Shown here: positions 30,394 through 37,581 of the stretch, piece by piece | How the letters are laid out: each line of letters opens with the position of its first letter | Numbering within the stretch: position 1 is the stretch's first letter | Assembly: GCA_017483945.1 (NCBI GenBank) | Contig: JAFUUE010000025.1 | Span: 1-52,335 of the forward strand | Reading direction: 5' to 3' | Length of the DNA stretch: 52,335 nucleotides | From: Paludibacteraceae bacterium | GTDB taxonomy: Bacteria > Bacteroidota > Bacteroidia > Bacteroidales > Paludibacteraceae | Made by a program: the position numbers and the translations under genes | The notes under the pieces: generated by a model | The model's database searches: none | What the model was told of the DNA's origin: nothing | What the model saw: only the letters and a program-made list of their open reading frames with translations

Positions 30394-30535
30394 AACAGAC
30401 CTGGAACAGACCTGAAACAGAGCTGACCCTATCAATCGCCAATCAGACAGGCATTTAGCCCGCCCGGGTATGGGTCAGGTTCGGGTCAGGTACGGGTCAG
30501 GTAACGGCCAGGTAACGGTCAGGTAACGGCCGGGC
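30394..30535. repeat. Two 11-bp arrays between converging genes
   Basis: The first array has AACAGACCTGG, AACAGACCTGA and AACAGAGCTGA at 30394-30426. The second has six units at 30470-30535: ATGGGTCAGGT, TCGGGTCAGGT, ACGGGTCAGGT, AACGGCCAGGT, AACGGTCAGGT, AACGGCCGGGC. The GGTCAGG word is shared with 4.8 kb and 50.3 kb. No gene lies in 30338-30546. Confidence 0.9.
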
Positions 30536-30546
30536 TACAGAGGCCG

Positions 30547-30984
30547 TCACTCGGAGAAGATGTATTCGAAGACTTTGACGGAGTAGAGTTTGCCGTTGGG
30601 CAAGTAGTTGTACTGCTTAGCCTTGGTGCCGTCGGCGTTCCACTCATACTTGCGGATACGGACGGGGCGGTTGCGATCGTTGTACTCCACCTCCTCTAAC
30701 ACCTTGCCGGTCACGTCGTCGTAGGTGCTGGTGATGCGCCATTTCTGGCCATAGGTGGCATACTCAATCTCTTCGATACAGCGGCCCTGGCTGTCATAGA
30801 CCTTGACGCGGTCCAACCAGCGCGTCTTCGTCTTGTCATCCGTGTTCCACTCCTTGACGGTCAGGTTCTTACGTTTCTCGCGTTTGGCGAGTTGTTCGGG
30901 TGTCAGCAGACTCTGTCCCCACGCCGGCATGGCCAGCAGGGTGCAGAGAGCGAACAGCATCATTGTACAATATCGTCTATTCAT
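30547..30984 (-). CDS. Small secreted protein with YD-like repeats
   Basis: The 145-residue product has a signal peptide (about 1-23, ending PAWG-Q). Repeated strand pairs of the form Y.D..G..IEE..Y / TYDDVTGKVLEEVEY / YEWNADGTKAKQYNY recall YD/RHS-type or MORN-like beta repeats. It resembles small exported Bacteroidales proteins of DUF3836 type, but I am not certain of the family. It is the last gene of the leftward VTC-DUF4956-DUF2490 operon. An alternative start is the ATG seven codons downstream. Confidence 0.65.
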   Translation of the reverse strand: MNRRYCTMMLFALCTLLAMPAWGQSLLTPEQLAKREKRKNLTVKEWNTDDKTKTRWLDRVKVYDSQGRCIEEIEYATYGQKWRITSTYDDVTGKVLEEVEYNDRNRPVRIRKYEWNADGTKAKQYNYLPNGKLYSVKVFEYIFSE

Positions 30985-30996
30985 AATCCTTATATT

Positions 30997-31842
30997 TTAC
31001 CATCCGAAATTATAGGCAACGCCGACAGCGTGCTGATAGACAGTCTCTTCCGTCAGGTACAGTTTCTGGCTGTTAGCCTTGACGGTCACATCGCGATCGT
31101 AACCGTAGTTGAAACGATAGAAGAAGTCCAGCGTATTTCGGGCGTCCAGCCGCCACACCACTCCGACCGAAGTGCGCACACGGCGTATATACTGGTGCCC
31201 CGGATTAGCGGGATTGTTATCGGCATATTTCTGCTGCAACGGGTTTGCATTGAGGGTGTTGACCAGTTCGCACCAGACGTAGGGCTTGAGCGGTTTGCTC
31301 ATCGCGTGGTAGGCTACCTCCAGTTTGCTGCGCAGGTACCAGTCGGCGCGGTTGTGCTCATAGTAGCCGGTGGCCAGATGCCGGTCGATGTCGCCCATAC
31401 GTATCTCGGTCATGAAGCGTTCGCGCAGACTGAATGACCACTGCTCATAGCGGTAACTGCCTGTCACTCCGAAGAAGACGCGATGGCGCATCCACTTGTT
31501 GACATCCGCCCAATCCTTGGTGCCGGATATCTTCAGCGTGTAGCCCGCATCAGCCTTCAGGTACTTGAAGCGCGGATGCTTATAGCTGAGCGACAGGCTC
31601 GTATAGGATTTGCTGAACGATGCGCCGCTGTTGACGCCGTCCGTGAAGGCGAACATATCAAACCGCAGGTCCTCGCTCATGTGGAGCGCCAAGCCGTTGT
31701 GCCACTTCTTGTTGAAGTCCGCCTCCACACGCATCTGCATGCTGTGTGTGGTCGTGGCGGTCGGAGTCTCCGTCCAGTCCCATGCGCGGAGCAGGGGCGT
31801 TGCAGCCAGCAGGCAACAGCCTATTATCAGTAAGCGCTTCAT
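30997..31842 (-). CDS. DUF2490-type outer-membrane barrel protein
   Basis: The 281-residue protein has a signal peptide (about 1-20, ending LLRAWD). Alternating amphipathic strands with many Tyr, Arg and Trp end in VYQHAVGVAYNFGW, a typical outer-membrane C-terminal strand. RHRVFFGV, YLRSKLEV and FYRFNYGYD-like blocks fit DUF2490. Its start overlaps the DUF4956 stop by 4 bp. The role in this operon is unknown; it may connect the outer membrane to the polyphosphate enzyme, which is speculation. Confidence 0.78.
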   Translation of the reverse strand: MKRLLIIGCCLLAATPLLRAWDWTETPTATTTHSMQMRVEADFNKKWHNGLALHMSEDLRFDMFAFTDGVNSGASFSKSYTSLSLSYKHPRFKYLKADAGYTLKISGTKDWADVNKWMRHRVFFGVTGSYRYEQWSFSLRERFMTEIRMGDIDRHLATGYYEHNRADWYLRSKLEVAYHAMSKPLKPYVWCELVNTLNANPLQQKYADNNPANPGHQYIRRVRTSVGVVWRLDARNTLDFFYRFNYGYDRDVTVKANSQKLYLTEETVYQHAVGVAYNFGW

Positions 31843-32594
31843 TTGAACTTGGTTATCTGGTCTATGGAGTTACTGACCTTGCCGGGCTCCAGGGGGTAAG
31901 TGACCTTGATATAGGCTACATCGCGCAGAAAATCAATATGTCCGACCTCGACGTCGAGCACCTTGAGCCCGGTGCGCTCCTCCAAATCCGCTACCAATTC
32001 GGCACGGCGTTCGGGTTTGATGTTCTCTATTTTCTCATAGAGTATGATTTTCGTGGAGAGTTTTTTGCGTCCGCTCCACCACTCGAATCCCCATGCCAAG
32101 GCGAGGAGCAGGATGTTAGCTATGAGGAGCAAATACCATGCCAGGCCGTCCGCCTTGAGGCTGAGCGAGTTGATGACGGAGACGGCAATGACGAGGAACA
32201 TATAGTTCATCTCCCGAATGGGGACAGTCTCCGTCCTGTAGCGTATCATACCGAAGATAGCAAACAGACCAAGCACGAATCCAGTCTGTATATCAAGTAT
32301 TTGCATCAGCCATAGCAACAGGAACATGCCGGAAGAGAAGAGCATGAACTGGACATAATAGTCGCGGCGCCGGCTGTAGCGATAGTAGATACAATAGATG
32401 AGGACCCACGACACCAGCAGGTTGAAGAGGAACATCAGGGGCATGGTAATCAGGTTCTCGCTGATGCCGAGCCATTGGGCGAAGTTGTGCATCACGTAGG
32501 ATATGCTATCGCCTGTGCCGAAACGGGCTGCGATAGAAGGGTCGTCGGTCAGGAACTCCAACGTCGGATTCGACAAATCTACTTGGAAGAGCAT
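31839..32594 (-). CDS. DUF4956 membrane protein
   Basis: The 251-residue protein has four or five hydrophobic segments between about 45 and 165 (LITMPLMFLFNLLVSWVLIY; YVQFMLFSSGMFLLLWLMQI; FVLGLFAIFGMIRYRTE; MFLVIAVSVIN; YLLLIANILLLALAWGF). A soluble C-terminal domain of about 75 residues follows. FAIFGMIRYRTETVPIREM is the characteristic family block. DUF4956 genes commonly pair with VTC-domain polyphosphate polymerases, and here the VTC gene lies 13 bp upstream. It may form a pore or polymerase-associated membrane subunit. Confidence 0.88.
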   Translation of the reverse strand: MLFQVDLSNPTLEFLTDDPSIAARFGTGDSISYVMHNFAQWLGISENLITMPLMFLFNLLVSWVLIYCIYYRYSRRRDYYVQFMLFSSGMFLLLWLMQILDIQTGFVLGLFAIFGMIRYRTETVPIREMNYMFLVIAVSVINSLSLKADGLAWYLLLIANILLLALAWGFEWWSGRKKLSTKIILYEKIENIKPERRAELVADLEERTGLKVLDVEVGHIDFLRDVAYIKVTYPLEPGKVSNSIDQITKFK

Positions 32595-32607
32595 AGTTTT
32601 GAATGGG

Positions 32608-33411
32608 TTATAAAGGGTTACTTAGTATCTTGCGTATCTTGCGTATCTTGGCCTTGAATCGGTTGGCCTTGACATGCGGTGTGGTGAGGGCTGTGCCGAT
32701 GCAGTATTTGCTTATCTTGAGGGGGCGGACGTGCCTGTCGAGCATGATTCGTGTCATGAGCGAGGGGACGTTACCGTCGCGCTTGAGTTCCACGATGACC
32801 AACTCGGGGAAGGTCTGTGTCTGCGCGGTGATCACGTTGTCCCAGAGCAGGTCCATATCGATGGTGAGCCGTTCGGTCTTGGCCTTGTTGACCAGCGTGA
32901 TGCGGTGGAACGTGGTGCGCAGATGGGGGGCGATGCCGTCCCATTCGTAGCGACTCTTGGCCCGGATGAACTCCGTCACGGTGAGCGGTTCGTCGGGCTT
33001 GGTCTTGTGTGTGAGGGTGCTCCGGGTGTCCGCCGTGATGTCGAAGCCGGGGACCACGATGCGCTTCTTGCTGGTGCGCCCCTTGTTGTCCTTGCGCTTG
33101 ATTTCCAGGAAGGTCAGGTCGCTGTCCACGTACTGACGGACGCGTATCTTCTGGCGCACGAGTTGGCGGTCGTGGTGGCGGATATACATGTCCAGCGTGT
33201 CGGTGTCGTAGTACATGGTGTCATAGGCAGCGATGCGCTTGCCGTCAATCTCCTGCACATAGTAGTCCGGTTGTGCCGCGGTCAGTATGTCGGGCAGCAG
33301 GGAGAGGGGCACGACATACTTGGTATCAATGCGGTTCATGAGTTTGACGCTCTCCATTTGCGCCAAAGTGATGGGCTCGAATTGTGCTATGATAGACTGT
33401 AGTGCGTGCAT
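32608..33411 (-). CDS. VTC-domain protein, predicted polyphosphate polymerase
   Basis: The 267-residue protein has the tunnel-fold VTC domain. Key blocks are NRIDTKYVVP, RQKIRVRQY, FLEIKRKDNKGRTSKKR, a late R..YE/EWDG block, LTIDMDL and VIVELKRDG. The alternating Lys/Arg and Glu residues are those that bind nucleotide and phosphate in yeast Vtc4, which makes polyphosphate from ATP. I chose ATG 33411 because the promoter at 33443-33473 lies between it and a longer frame starting at 33486. It heads the leftward operon with DUF4956, DUF2490 and a small secreted protein. Confidence 0.85.
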   Translation of the reverse strand: MHALQSIIAQFEPITLAQMESVKLMNRIDTKYVVPLSLLPDILTAAQPDYYVQEIDGKRIAAYDTMYYDTDTLDMYIRHHDRQLVRQKIRVRQYVDSDLTFLEIKRKDNKGRTSKKRIVVPGFDITADTRSTLTHKTKPDEPLTVTEFIRAKSRYEWDGIAPHLRTTFHRITLVNKAKTERLTIDMDLLWDNVITAQTQTFPELVIVELKRDGNVPSLMTRIMLDRHVRPLKISKYCIGTALTTPHVKANRFKAKIRKIRKILSNPL

Positions 33412-33442
33412 CTGCCTGGGGGCGGTATTCACAAAAACCGAG

Positions 33443-33473
33443 CAAAGGTACTGCTTTTTATTGGAATATGCAA
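33443..33473 (-). promoter_or_regulatory. Promoter for the VTC-DUF4956 operon
   Basis: On the minus strand TACCTTTG (complement of 33443-33450) follows TTG (complement of 33471-33473) with 20 bp between. It decides the VTC start codon. Confidence 0.75.
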
Positions 33474-33531
33474 TACCTTTGCGCACTTATTTGTTGCCGA
33501 AACGGCGCTTTTTTAGTAACGAAAAGACGGA

Positions 33532-34929
33532 TTAGCGTTGCAACTTGGCCTGCAGCTGCGTCACTTGGTGCCGGAGGACGGGGTCGATGGGGAGCTGCGA
33601 CTTGATGAGGTTGACCGAGTGCAGCATGGTGGCATGTGTGCGATTGCCCATGTACTTGCCTATTTCGCTGAAGGAATGTTCGGTGAGGAGCGTGCAGAGG
33701 TAGATGGCGACGTGGCGTGCGATCATGACCTCCTTGTTGCGTGCCTGTCCGATGATGGACTTCTCGGTGACGTTATAGTGCTCGCTGACGGTGCCGACGA
33801 TATCCGCCATGGGCACGACGTGCGGCTTGATTTCGACGATACGCGACACGACCTGCTCCGCCAGTTCGACATTGATGTCGCGGTCGGTGAGCGTGGAATA
33901 AGCCAGCAGGGAAGCGAGTACGCCCTCGAGGTCACGGACGTTGTCGCGCACGTTGTTGGCGATGAAATTGAGCACGTCATCGGGCATGGTTATGCCGTCG
34001 CGGTGGGTCTTATTGAGCAGGATGTCCTTGCGCAGGTTGAAGTCCGGGCGTGTTATCTCGGCCGACAGTCCCCACTTAAAGCGTGTGAGCAGTCGGTCCT
34101 CGATGTCGCGCAGTTGGAGCGGCGAGCGGTCCGAGGTGAGGATAAGCTGCTTGTGCGACTGCTGCAAGTAGTTGAATATATGGAAGAAGGTATCCTGTGT
34201 GCCTTGAAGTCCGGCGAAGTACTGGATATCGTCCACGATGAGCAGGTCCACCTGCTGATAGAAGCTGAGGAAGTCGGGCACGCAATTGTCACGGCAGGCG
34301 CTCTGGTACTGCACCTTGAAGGTGTTGGCACTGACGTAGAGCACCTTCTTGTCGGGATGGAGGAGCCGGACCTGATTGCCGATAGCGTTAGCCAAGTGGG
34401 TCTTCCCCACTCCGCTGCCGCCATAGATAAAGAGCGGGTTAAAGGCGGTAAATCCGGGCTGTTTGGCGATTTCCAGTCCCGCGACGCGTGCGAGTTTATT
34501 CGGTTCGCCTGCGACGAAGCTGTCGAAGGTGTACGTGGTATTGAGTTGGGTGTCAAAAGCGGCAGCCGCGCGTACGTCCGAGGGGGCGGCTCCGAAGATG
34601 CCGTTCGGTTTCTCGTCCTTGGCTATCTCGTTCTTGGTGCCGGCCGACGGTATGATGGATCCGGCGCCGCTGGCCGAGTCGATGAGTACGCGGTACTCGA
34701 GGCGTGTACCTTTCCCAAACACGCGGAAGATGACTTTCGAGAGGAGGTTGATGTAGTTCTCCTCGATATAATCGACGACGAACTGCGACTTGACCTGCAG
34801 GACGAGGACGCCGTTTTGGAAGTCAATGGGTACAATAGGAGCGAACCACGTCCTGTATGCAGACGGTGTCAGGTTGTCCGCCAGGAGTTGGCGGCACTGG
34901 TTCCACAATATGTTCGTATCCTGTTGCAT
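33532..34929 (-). CDS. dnaA: Chromosomal replication initiator
   Basis: DnaA binds the replication origin and opens it. The 465-residue protein has the DnaB-interacting domain I (about 1-85), a variable linker (86-130), the AAA+ domain with Walker A GGSGVGKT (170-177) and Walker B VDDIQ (D233-D234), and the C-terminal helix-turn-helix DNA-binding domain with signature GNRTHATMLHS (427-437). Length is normal. It stands alone with its own promoter at 35005-35034. No dnaN or recF is adjacent, which is usual for Bacteroidetes, and I see no cluster of DnaA boxes nearby. Confidence 0.97.
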   Translation of the reverse strand: MQQDTNILWNQCRQLLADNLTPSAYRTWFAPIVPIDFQNGVLVLQVKSQFVVDYIEENYINLLSKVIFRVFGKGTRLEYRVLIDSASGAGSIIPSAGTKNEIAKDEKPNGIFGAAPSDVRAAAAFDTQLNTTYTFDSFVAGEPNKLARVAGLEIAKQPGFTAFNPLFIYGGSGVGKTHLANAIGNQVRLLHPDKKVLYVSANTFKVQYQSACRDNCVPDFLSFYQQVDLLIVDDIQYFAGLQGTQDTFFHIFNYLQQSHKQLILTSDRSPLQLRDIEDRLLTRFKWGLSAEITRPDFNLRKDILLNKTHRDGITMPDDVLNFIANNVRDNVRDLEGVLASLLAYSTLTDRDINVELAEQVVSRIVEIKPHVVPMADIVGTVSEHYNVTEKSIIGQARNKEVMIARHVAIYLCTLLTEHSFSEIGKYMGNRTHATMLHSVNLIKSQLPIDPVLRHQVTQLQAKLQR

Positions 34930-35274
34930 TATGTTGCTTGCGTATCGCGTGTCCGGCTCGATATAGGGTCAAAAAAAAGACGAGCCAAATCTCGAATTGC
35001 GGTGCAAAGGTAGTACTTTTTTTTGACATACAAAAATGGCACTATTTGGCGCAACTTGTATATGACGGCCTTTCAGCGAGTTACGAATAAGCATTTGAAA
35101 CACAACAAAATACGGAAGTTGTTAACACTAAAAATGCTGATTTTAAGGAGAAATCCGCGGTATTGTCTTGAGGAGGCATATCCGATTACGGTTGCAATTC
35201 GCCCAAAACAAGGGAGGTAAAGCAAAAAAGTATTTTATTCTAATTTAGAAATCGTGCAAACAAGCAGGGAGGGG
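34930..35274. other. dnaA upstream region
   Basis: A dnaA promoter lies at 35005-35034 on the minus strand: TACCTTTG, complement of 35005-35012, with TTTG 18 bp further upstream, slightly short of the usual 20. The remainder, 35040-35274, is AT-richer than the genes and carries no recognisable gene. I see no consensus TTATCCACA boxes, so there is no evidence for an origin here. Confidence 0.55.
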
Positions 35275-36183
35275 TTATTCTTTTTTAGGTCCGAAGAGAG
35301 AGAAGTGGACATACCGTTTGGGGTTGGCTTTAAGGTCGAGCACCAGCGAATCGGCGGAGCGGACGGTGGTGTTGACGTTGTCGTAGAGCGAGTTATCATG
35401 CAGGAGTTTGCCGAAGGTGCCTTCCTCGGAATTGATTTGGCGCACGACGGCGTTGATATTATCCACGGCGGTATCGACCCGTGCGACGGTGGCGGCGAGG
35501 TCGGCATCCTTGATATTATCCGAGATGATACGGATGTTACAGATAGCGGAGTCGAGTTGGTCCATGACGACGGGCACTCTGTTTGCGACGAGGAACTTGA
35601 CATCCCGGGAAGTGCCTGTGAGGTTGGTCGTTATGCTGTCGATGTGCGCGAGCGAGTTGTAGAGGTGTTCGTCGTCGAGTTGTGTATTGAGTTTCCCGAC
35701 GACCTCTTTGACCTGAGCGACCGCCTCGGTGAGTTGGTCGAGCACGCCGGTCTGCAGGAACTCGACGAGCCCGGGCACGACGCGTGTGGGGAGGTAGTCA
35801 CCTGAGCAGCAGACGAGGCTGTCCGGTCCGAAGGGCGGCAGGACGAGTTGTATGGCCATGCCTCCGAGGAGTCCGTCGGAGACCAGTTCCATAGCGGAGC
35901 CGGCGGGCAAGACGATGTCGCGATTGACGGAGATATCCACGCAGAAGGCGCTGTCGCGCGTGAAGTCATAACGTATATGGTCCACTTGGCCGACCTTGAA
36001 TCCGCGGATATAGACCGGTGCCTGTTCGGTGAGTCCGCCGACCTGGACGAAAGTGCCGTGGTATTTTTTGACGGGATGGAAGATGTCTGTCCCTTTGAGG
36101 AAATTGAATCCGTAGTAGAGGACAAAGAGGGCTACGAGAGCGAGCAGCCCGACTTTTATCTCGCGCGTGTACTTTATATTCAT
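35275..36183 (-). CDS. MlaD/MCE-domain protein
   Basis: This is a predicted substrate-binding subunit of an MCE-type lipid transporter. The 302-residue protein has one N-terminal membrane anchor (about 10-28, VGLLALVALFVLYYGFNFL). An MCE domain (about 38-120) carries VGGLTEQAPVYIRGFKVGQVD. A long helical, coiled-coil-prone tail (about 150-290) contains several VD.I and AVAQV repeats. The start at 36183 gives the normal MNIKYTREIKVGLL beginning. The MlaE permease and MlaF ATPase genes are not in the window. It follows the amidase gene on the same strand, with an 11-bp-period repeat array in between. Confidence 0.88.
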   Translation of the reverse strand: MNIKYTREIKVGLLALVALFVLYYGFNFLKGTDIFHPVKKYHGTFVQVGGLTEQAPVYIRGFKVGQVDHIRYDFTRDSAFCVDISVNRDIVLPAGSAMELVSDGLLGGMAIQLVLPPFGPDSLVCCSGDYLPTRVVPGLVEFLQTGVLDQLTEAVAQVKEVVGKLNTQLDDEHLYNSLAHIDSITTNLTGTSRDVKFLVANRVPVVMDQLDSAICNIRIISDNIKDADLAATVARVDTAVDNINAVVRQINSEEGTFGKLLHDNSLYDNVNTTVRSADSLVLDLKANPKRYVHFSLFGPKKE

Positions 36184-36238
36184 TGTCGGGTATGTTTTAT
36201 CGTTTTCGGTTATGTCAATTATCCTGCGGGAGTAGCCT

Positions 36239-36319
36239 CGACCGTCGGTCGACCGTCGGCCGACCGTCGGCTTCGGTACGGGAGTGGTACGGGAGGAATG
36301 CGGGAGGAATACGGGGCGC
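36239..36319. repeat. 11-bp arrays between the amidase and mlaD-type genes
   Basis: Three CGACCGTCGG(T/C) units cover 36239-36271. After a 4-bp shift, GTACGGGAGTG, GTACGGGAGGA, ATGCGGGAGGA and ATACGGGGCGC cover 36276-36319. Read on the mRNA (minus) strand these are CCGTACC and CGACGG words, the same vocabulary as at 43.6 kb. Confidence 0.9.
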
Positions 36320-36337
36320 AGGCGGGAAGGGACGGGT

Positions 36338-37411
36338 TTATTCTTTGAGTTGTATGACGAAGCAATCCGGGAATCGCTGTTTGATGTCCTTTTTGGTTTG
36401 CTCGGCCGCGGCACGGTCGGTCGTTTTGCCGCAATAATACTTGTACCAACCATTGGACAGGAAATAGCCGACGCCGGGCAAGTCCTTGAGTTGCGGGTCA
36501 TTAGCAGACCGTTCGGTACGCGAGGCGAATATCTGGACGGCATATTGTTTCTTGTTTTTGTCGGTCTTCTTGGTTGCCTTGGGTGCCGGTTCCGTCGGTT
36601 GGGGAGCGGTATCCTCCTGCACGACAGGCGGTTCAGCGGGCGCGGACTTACGGTAGAATCCACGGAAAGCATTCAGGATAGCCTCGGCCATCTGCTGCTG
36701 TCCGGCCGCGGAAGCGAGGTATTTCTCCTCCTCGGTATTGGAGATAAATCCCATCTCGATGAGCACGCTGGGGCATGCGGACTTGAGCAGCACCCAGAAA
36801 GCGGCTTGGCGCACTCCCCGGTCGGCCCGGCTGAGCGTGCCGGAGAACTGCTGCTGGAGGAGTGTGGCAAACTGCAGGCTCTGGTCCATATAGGTGTTCT
36901 GCATGAGTTCGAACATGATATAGGAGTCGATGGAGTTAGGGTCAAACCCCTGATAGGCAGTCTGGTAGTCAGTCTCGAGTTTGATGACGGCATTCTCTCG
37001 CATGGCCACGTCGAGGTTGGCCTCCATGCGGTCGGTACCGAGGACGAAGGTCTCCGCTCCGGCGACTTTCTTGTTCTCCGCCGAATTGGTATGGATACAG
37101 ATGAAGAGGTCGGCGTTGTTCTTATTGACGAAATCGGCTCTTCCCTGCAGGGGGATAAAGACGTCGGTCTTTCTGGTGTAGAGGACTTTGACGTCCGGAT
37201 AGGCCTCTTGGATGAGTTTTCCGGCGAGCAGTGACACGGAGAGGTTGAGGTCTTTCTCCTTAGAAATCCGTCCGATGGCTCCGGGGTCTTTACCCCCATG
37301 CCCCGCGTCAATGACGACGGTGAATGTTTTATCTGCGGCGCGGAGTGCCGAGTCGGTCGAGAGCGCGGCGAGGAGTAGCGCGGCGCATGTAATAATCAGG
37401 GCTTTACGCAT
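36338..37411 (-). CDS. N-acetylmuramoyl-L-alanine amidase with SPOR-like domain
   Basis: The enzyme cuts the bond between MurNAc and the peptide stem of peptidoglycan. The 357-residue protein has a signal peptide (about 1-26). An Amidase_3 domain (about 30-245) keeps the zinc ligands and catalytic glutamates H38 (DAGHGG), E52, H107 (CIHTNS) and E219 (IEMGF). A Pro/Lys-rich linker (about 250-283) leads to a C-terminal SPOR-like domain (about 285-357) that would bind denuded septal glycan. I chose ATG 37411 because the promoter at 37431-37461 lies upstream of it and a longer frame would start inside the promoter. The role is daughter-cell separation or wall turnover. Confidence 0.93.
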   Translation of the reverse strand: MRKALIITCAALLLAALSTDSALRAADKTFTVVIDAGHGGKDPGAIGRISKEKDLNLSVSLLAGKLIQEAYPDVKVLYTRKTDVFIPLQGRADFVNKNNADLFICIHTNSAENKKVAGAETFVLGTDRMEANLDVAMRENAVIKLETDYQTAYQGFDPNSIDSYIMFELMQNTYMDQSLQFATLLQQQFSGTLSRADRGVRQAAFWVLLKSACPSVLIEMGFISNTEEEKYLASAAGQQQMAEAILNAFRGFYRKSAPAEPPVVQEDTAPQPTEPAPKATKKTDKNKKQYAVQIFASRTERSANDPQLKDLPGVGYFLSNGWYKYYCGKTTDRAAAEQTKKDIKQRFPDCFVIQLKE

Positions 37412-37430
37412 AGTTTCACACATTTGTATG

Positions 37431-37461
37431 CAAAGATACAAATATTATTCCAAACTTGCAA
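37431..37461 (-). promoter_or_regulatory. Promoter for the amidase gene
   Basis: On the minus strand TATCTTTG (complement of 37431-37438) lies 20 bp after TTG (complement of 37459-37461). Confidence 0.7.
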
Positions 37462-37529
37462 GCACATGGTAATAAAAGTGCATTGCGGTGCAGAAAAAGC
37501 AAAATAATAAGAAAAAAACGCGCCCCCGC

Positions 37530-37560
37530 TTGCGCGTATGGAAAAGTTTTTGTAACTTTG
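37530..37560 (+). promoter_or_regulatory. Promoter for the rsh gene
   Basis: TTG at 37530-37532 and TAACTTTG at 37553-37560 are 20 bp apart. The predicted start near 37567 lies only about 15 nt before the ATG, so the leader is very short. Confidence 0.75.
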
Positions 37561-37581
37561 TGCACTTATTTTCGGATAGCA

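Noticed and set aside
32620-32660. A 9-bp repeat (CTTGCGTAT) as another intergenic array
   Set aside because: It lies inside the coding end of the VTC gene and encodes repeated Lys-Ile-Arg residues, so protein sequence explains it.
33474-33481. A plus-strand TACCTTTG box as an antisense promoter into dnaA
   Set aside because: I found no TTG element at the usual 20-bp spacing, and it lies beside the minus-strand VTC promoter, so it may be coincidental symmetry.
33538-35013. A 491-codon plus-strand frame opposite dnaA
   Set aside because: dnaA is unmistakable on the other strand; the plus frame is a by-product of GC-rich codon use.
34930-35274. Replication origin beside dnaA
   Set aside because: No TTATCCACA-type boxes or DUE-like repeats were found. 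Matches to TTATCCAC elsewhere (about 23507 and 35457) are inside genes and single.
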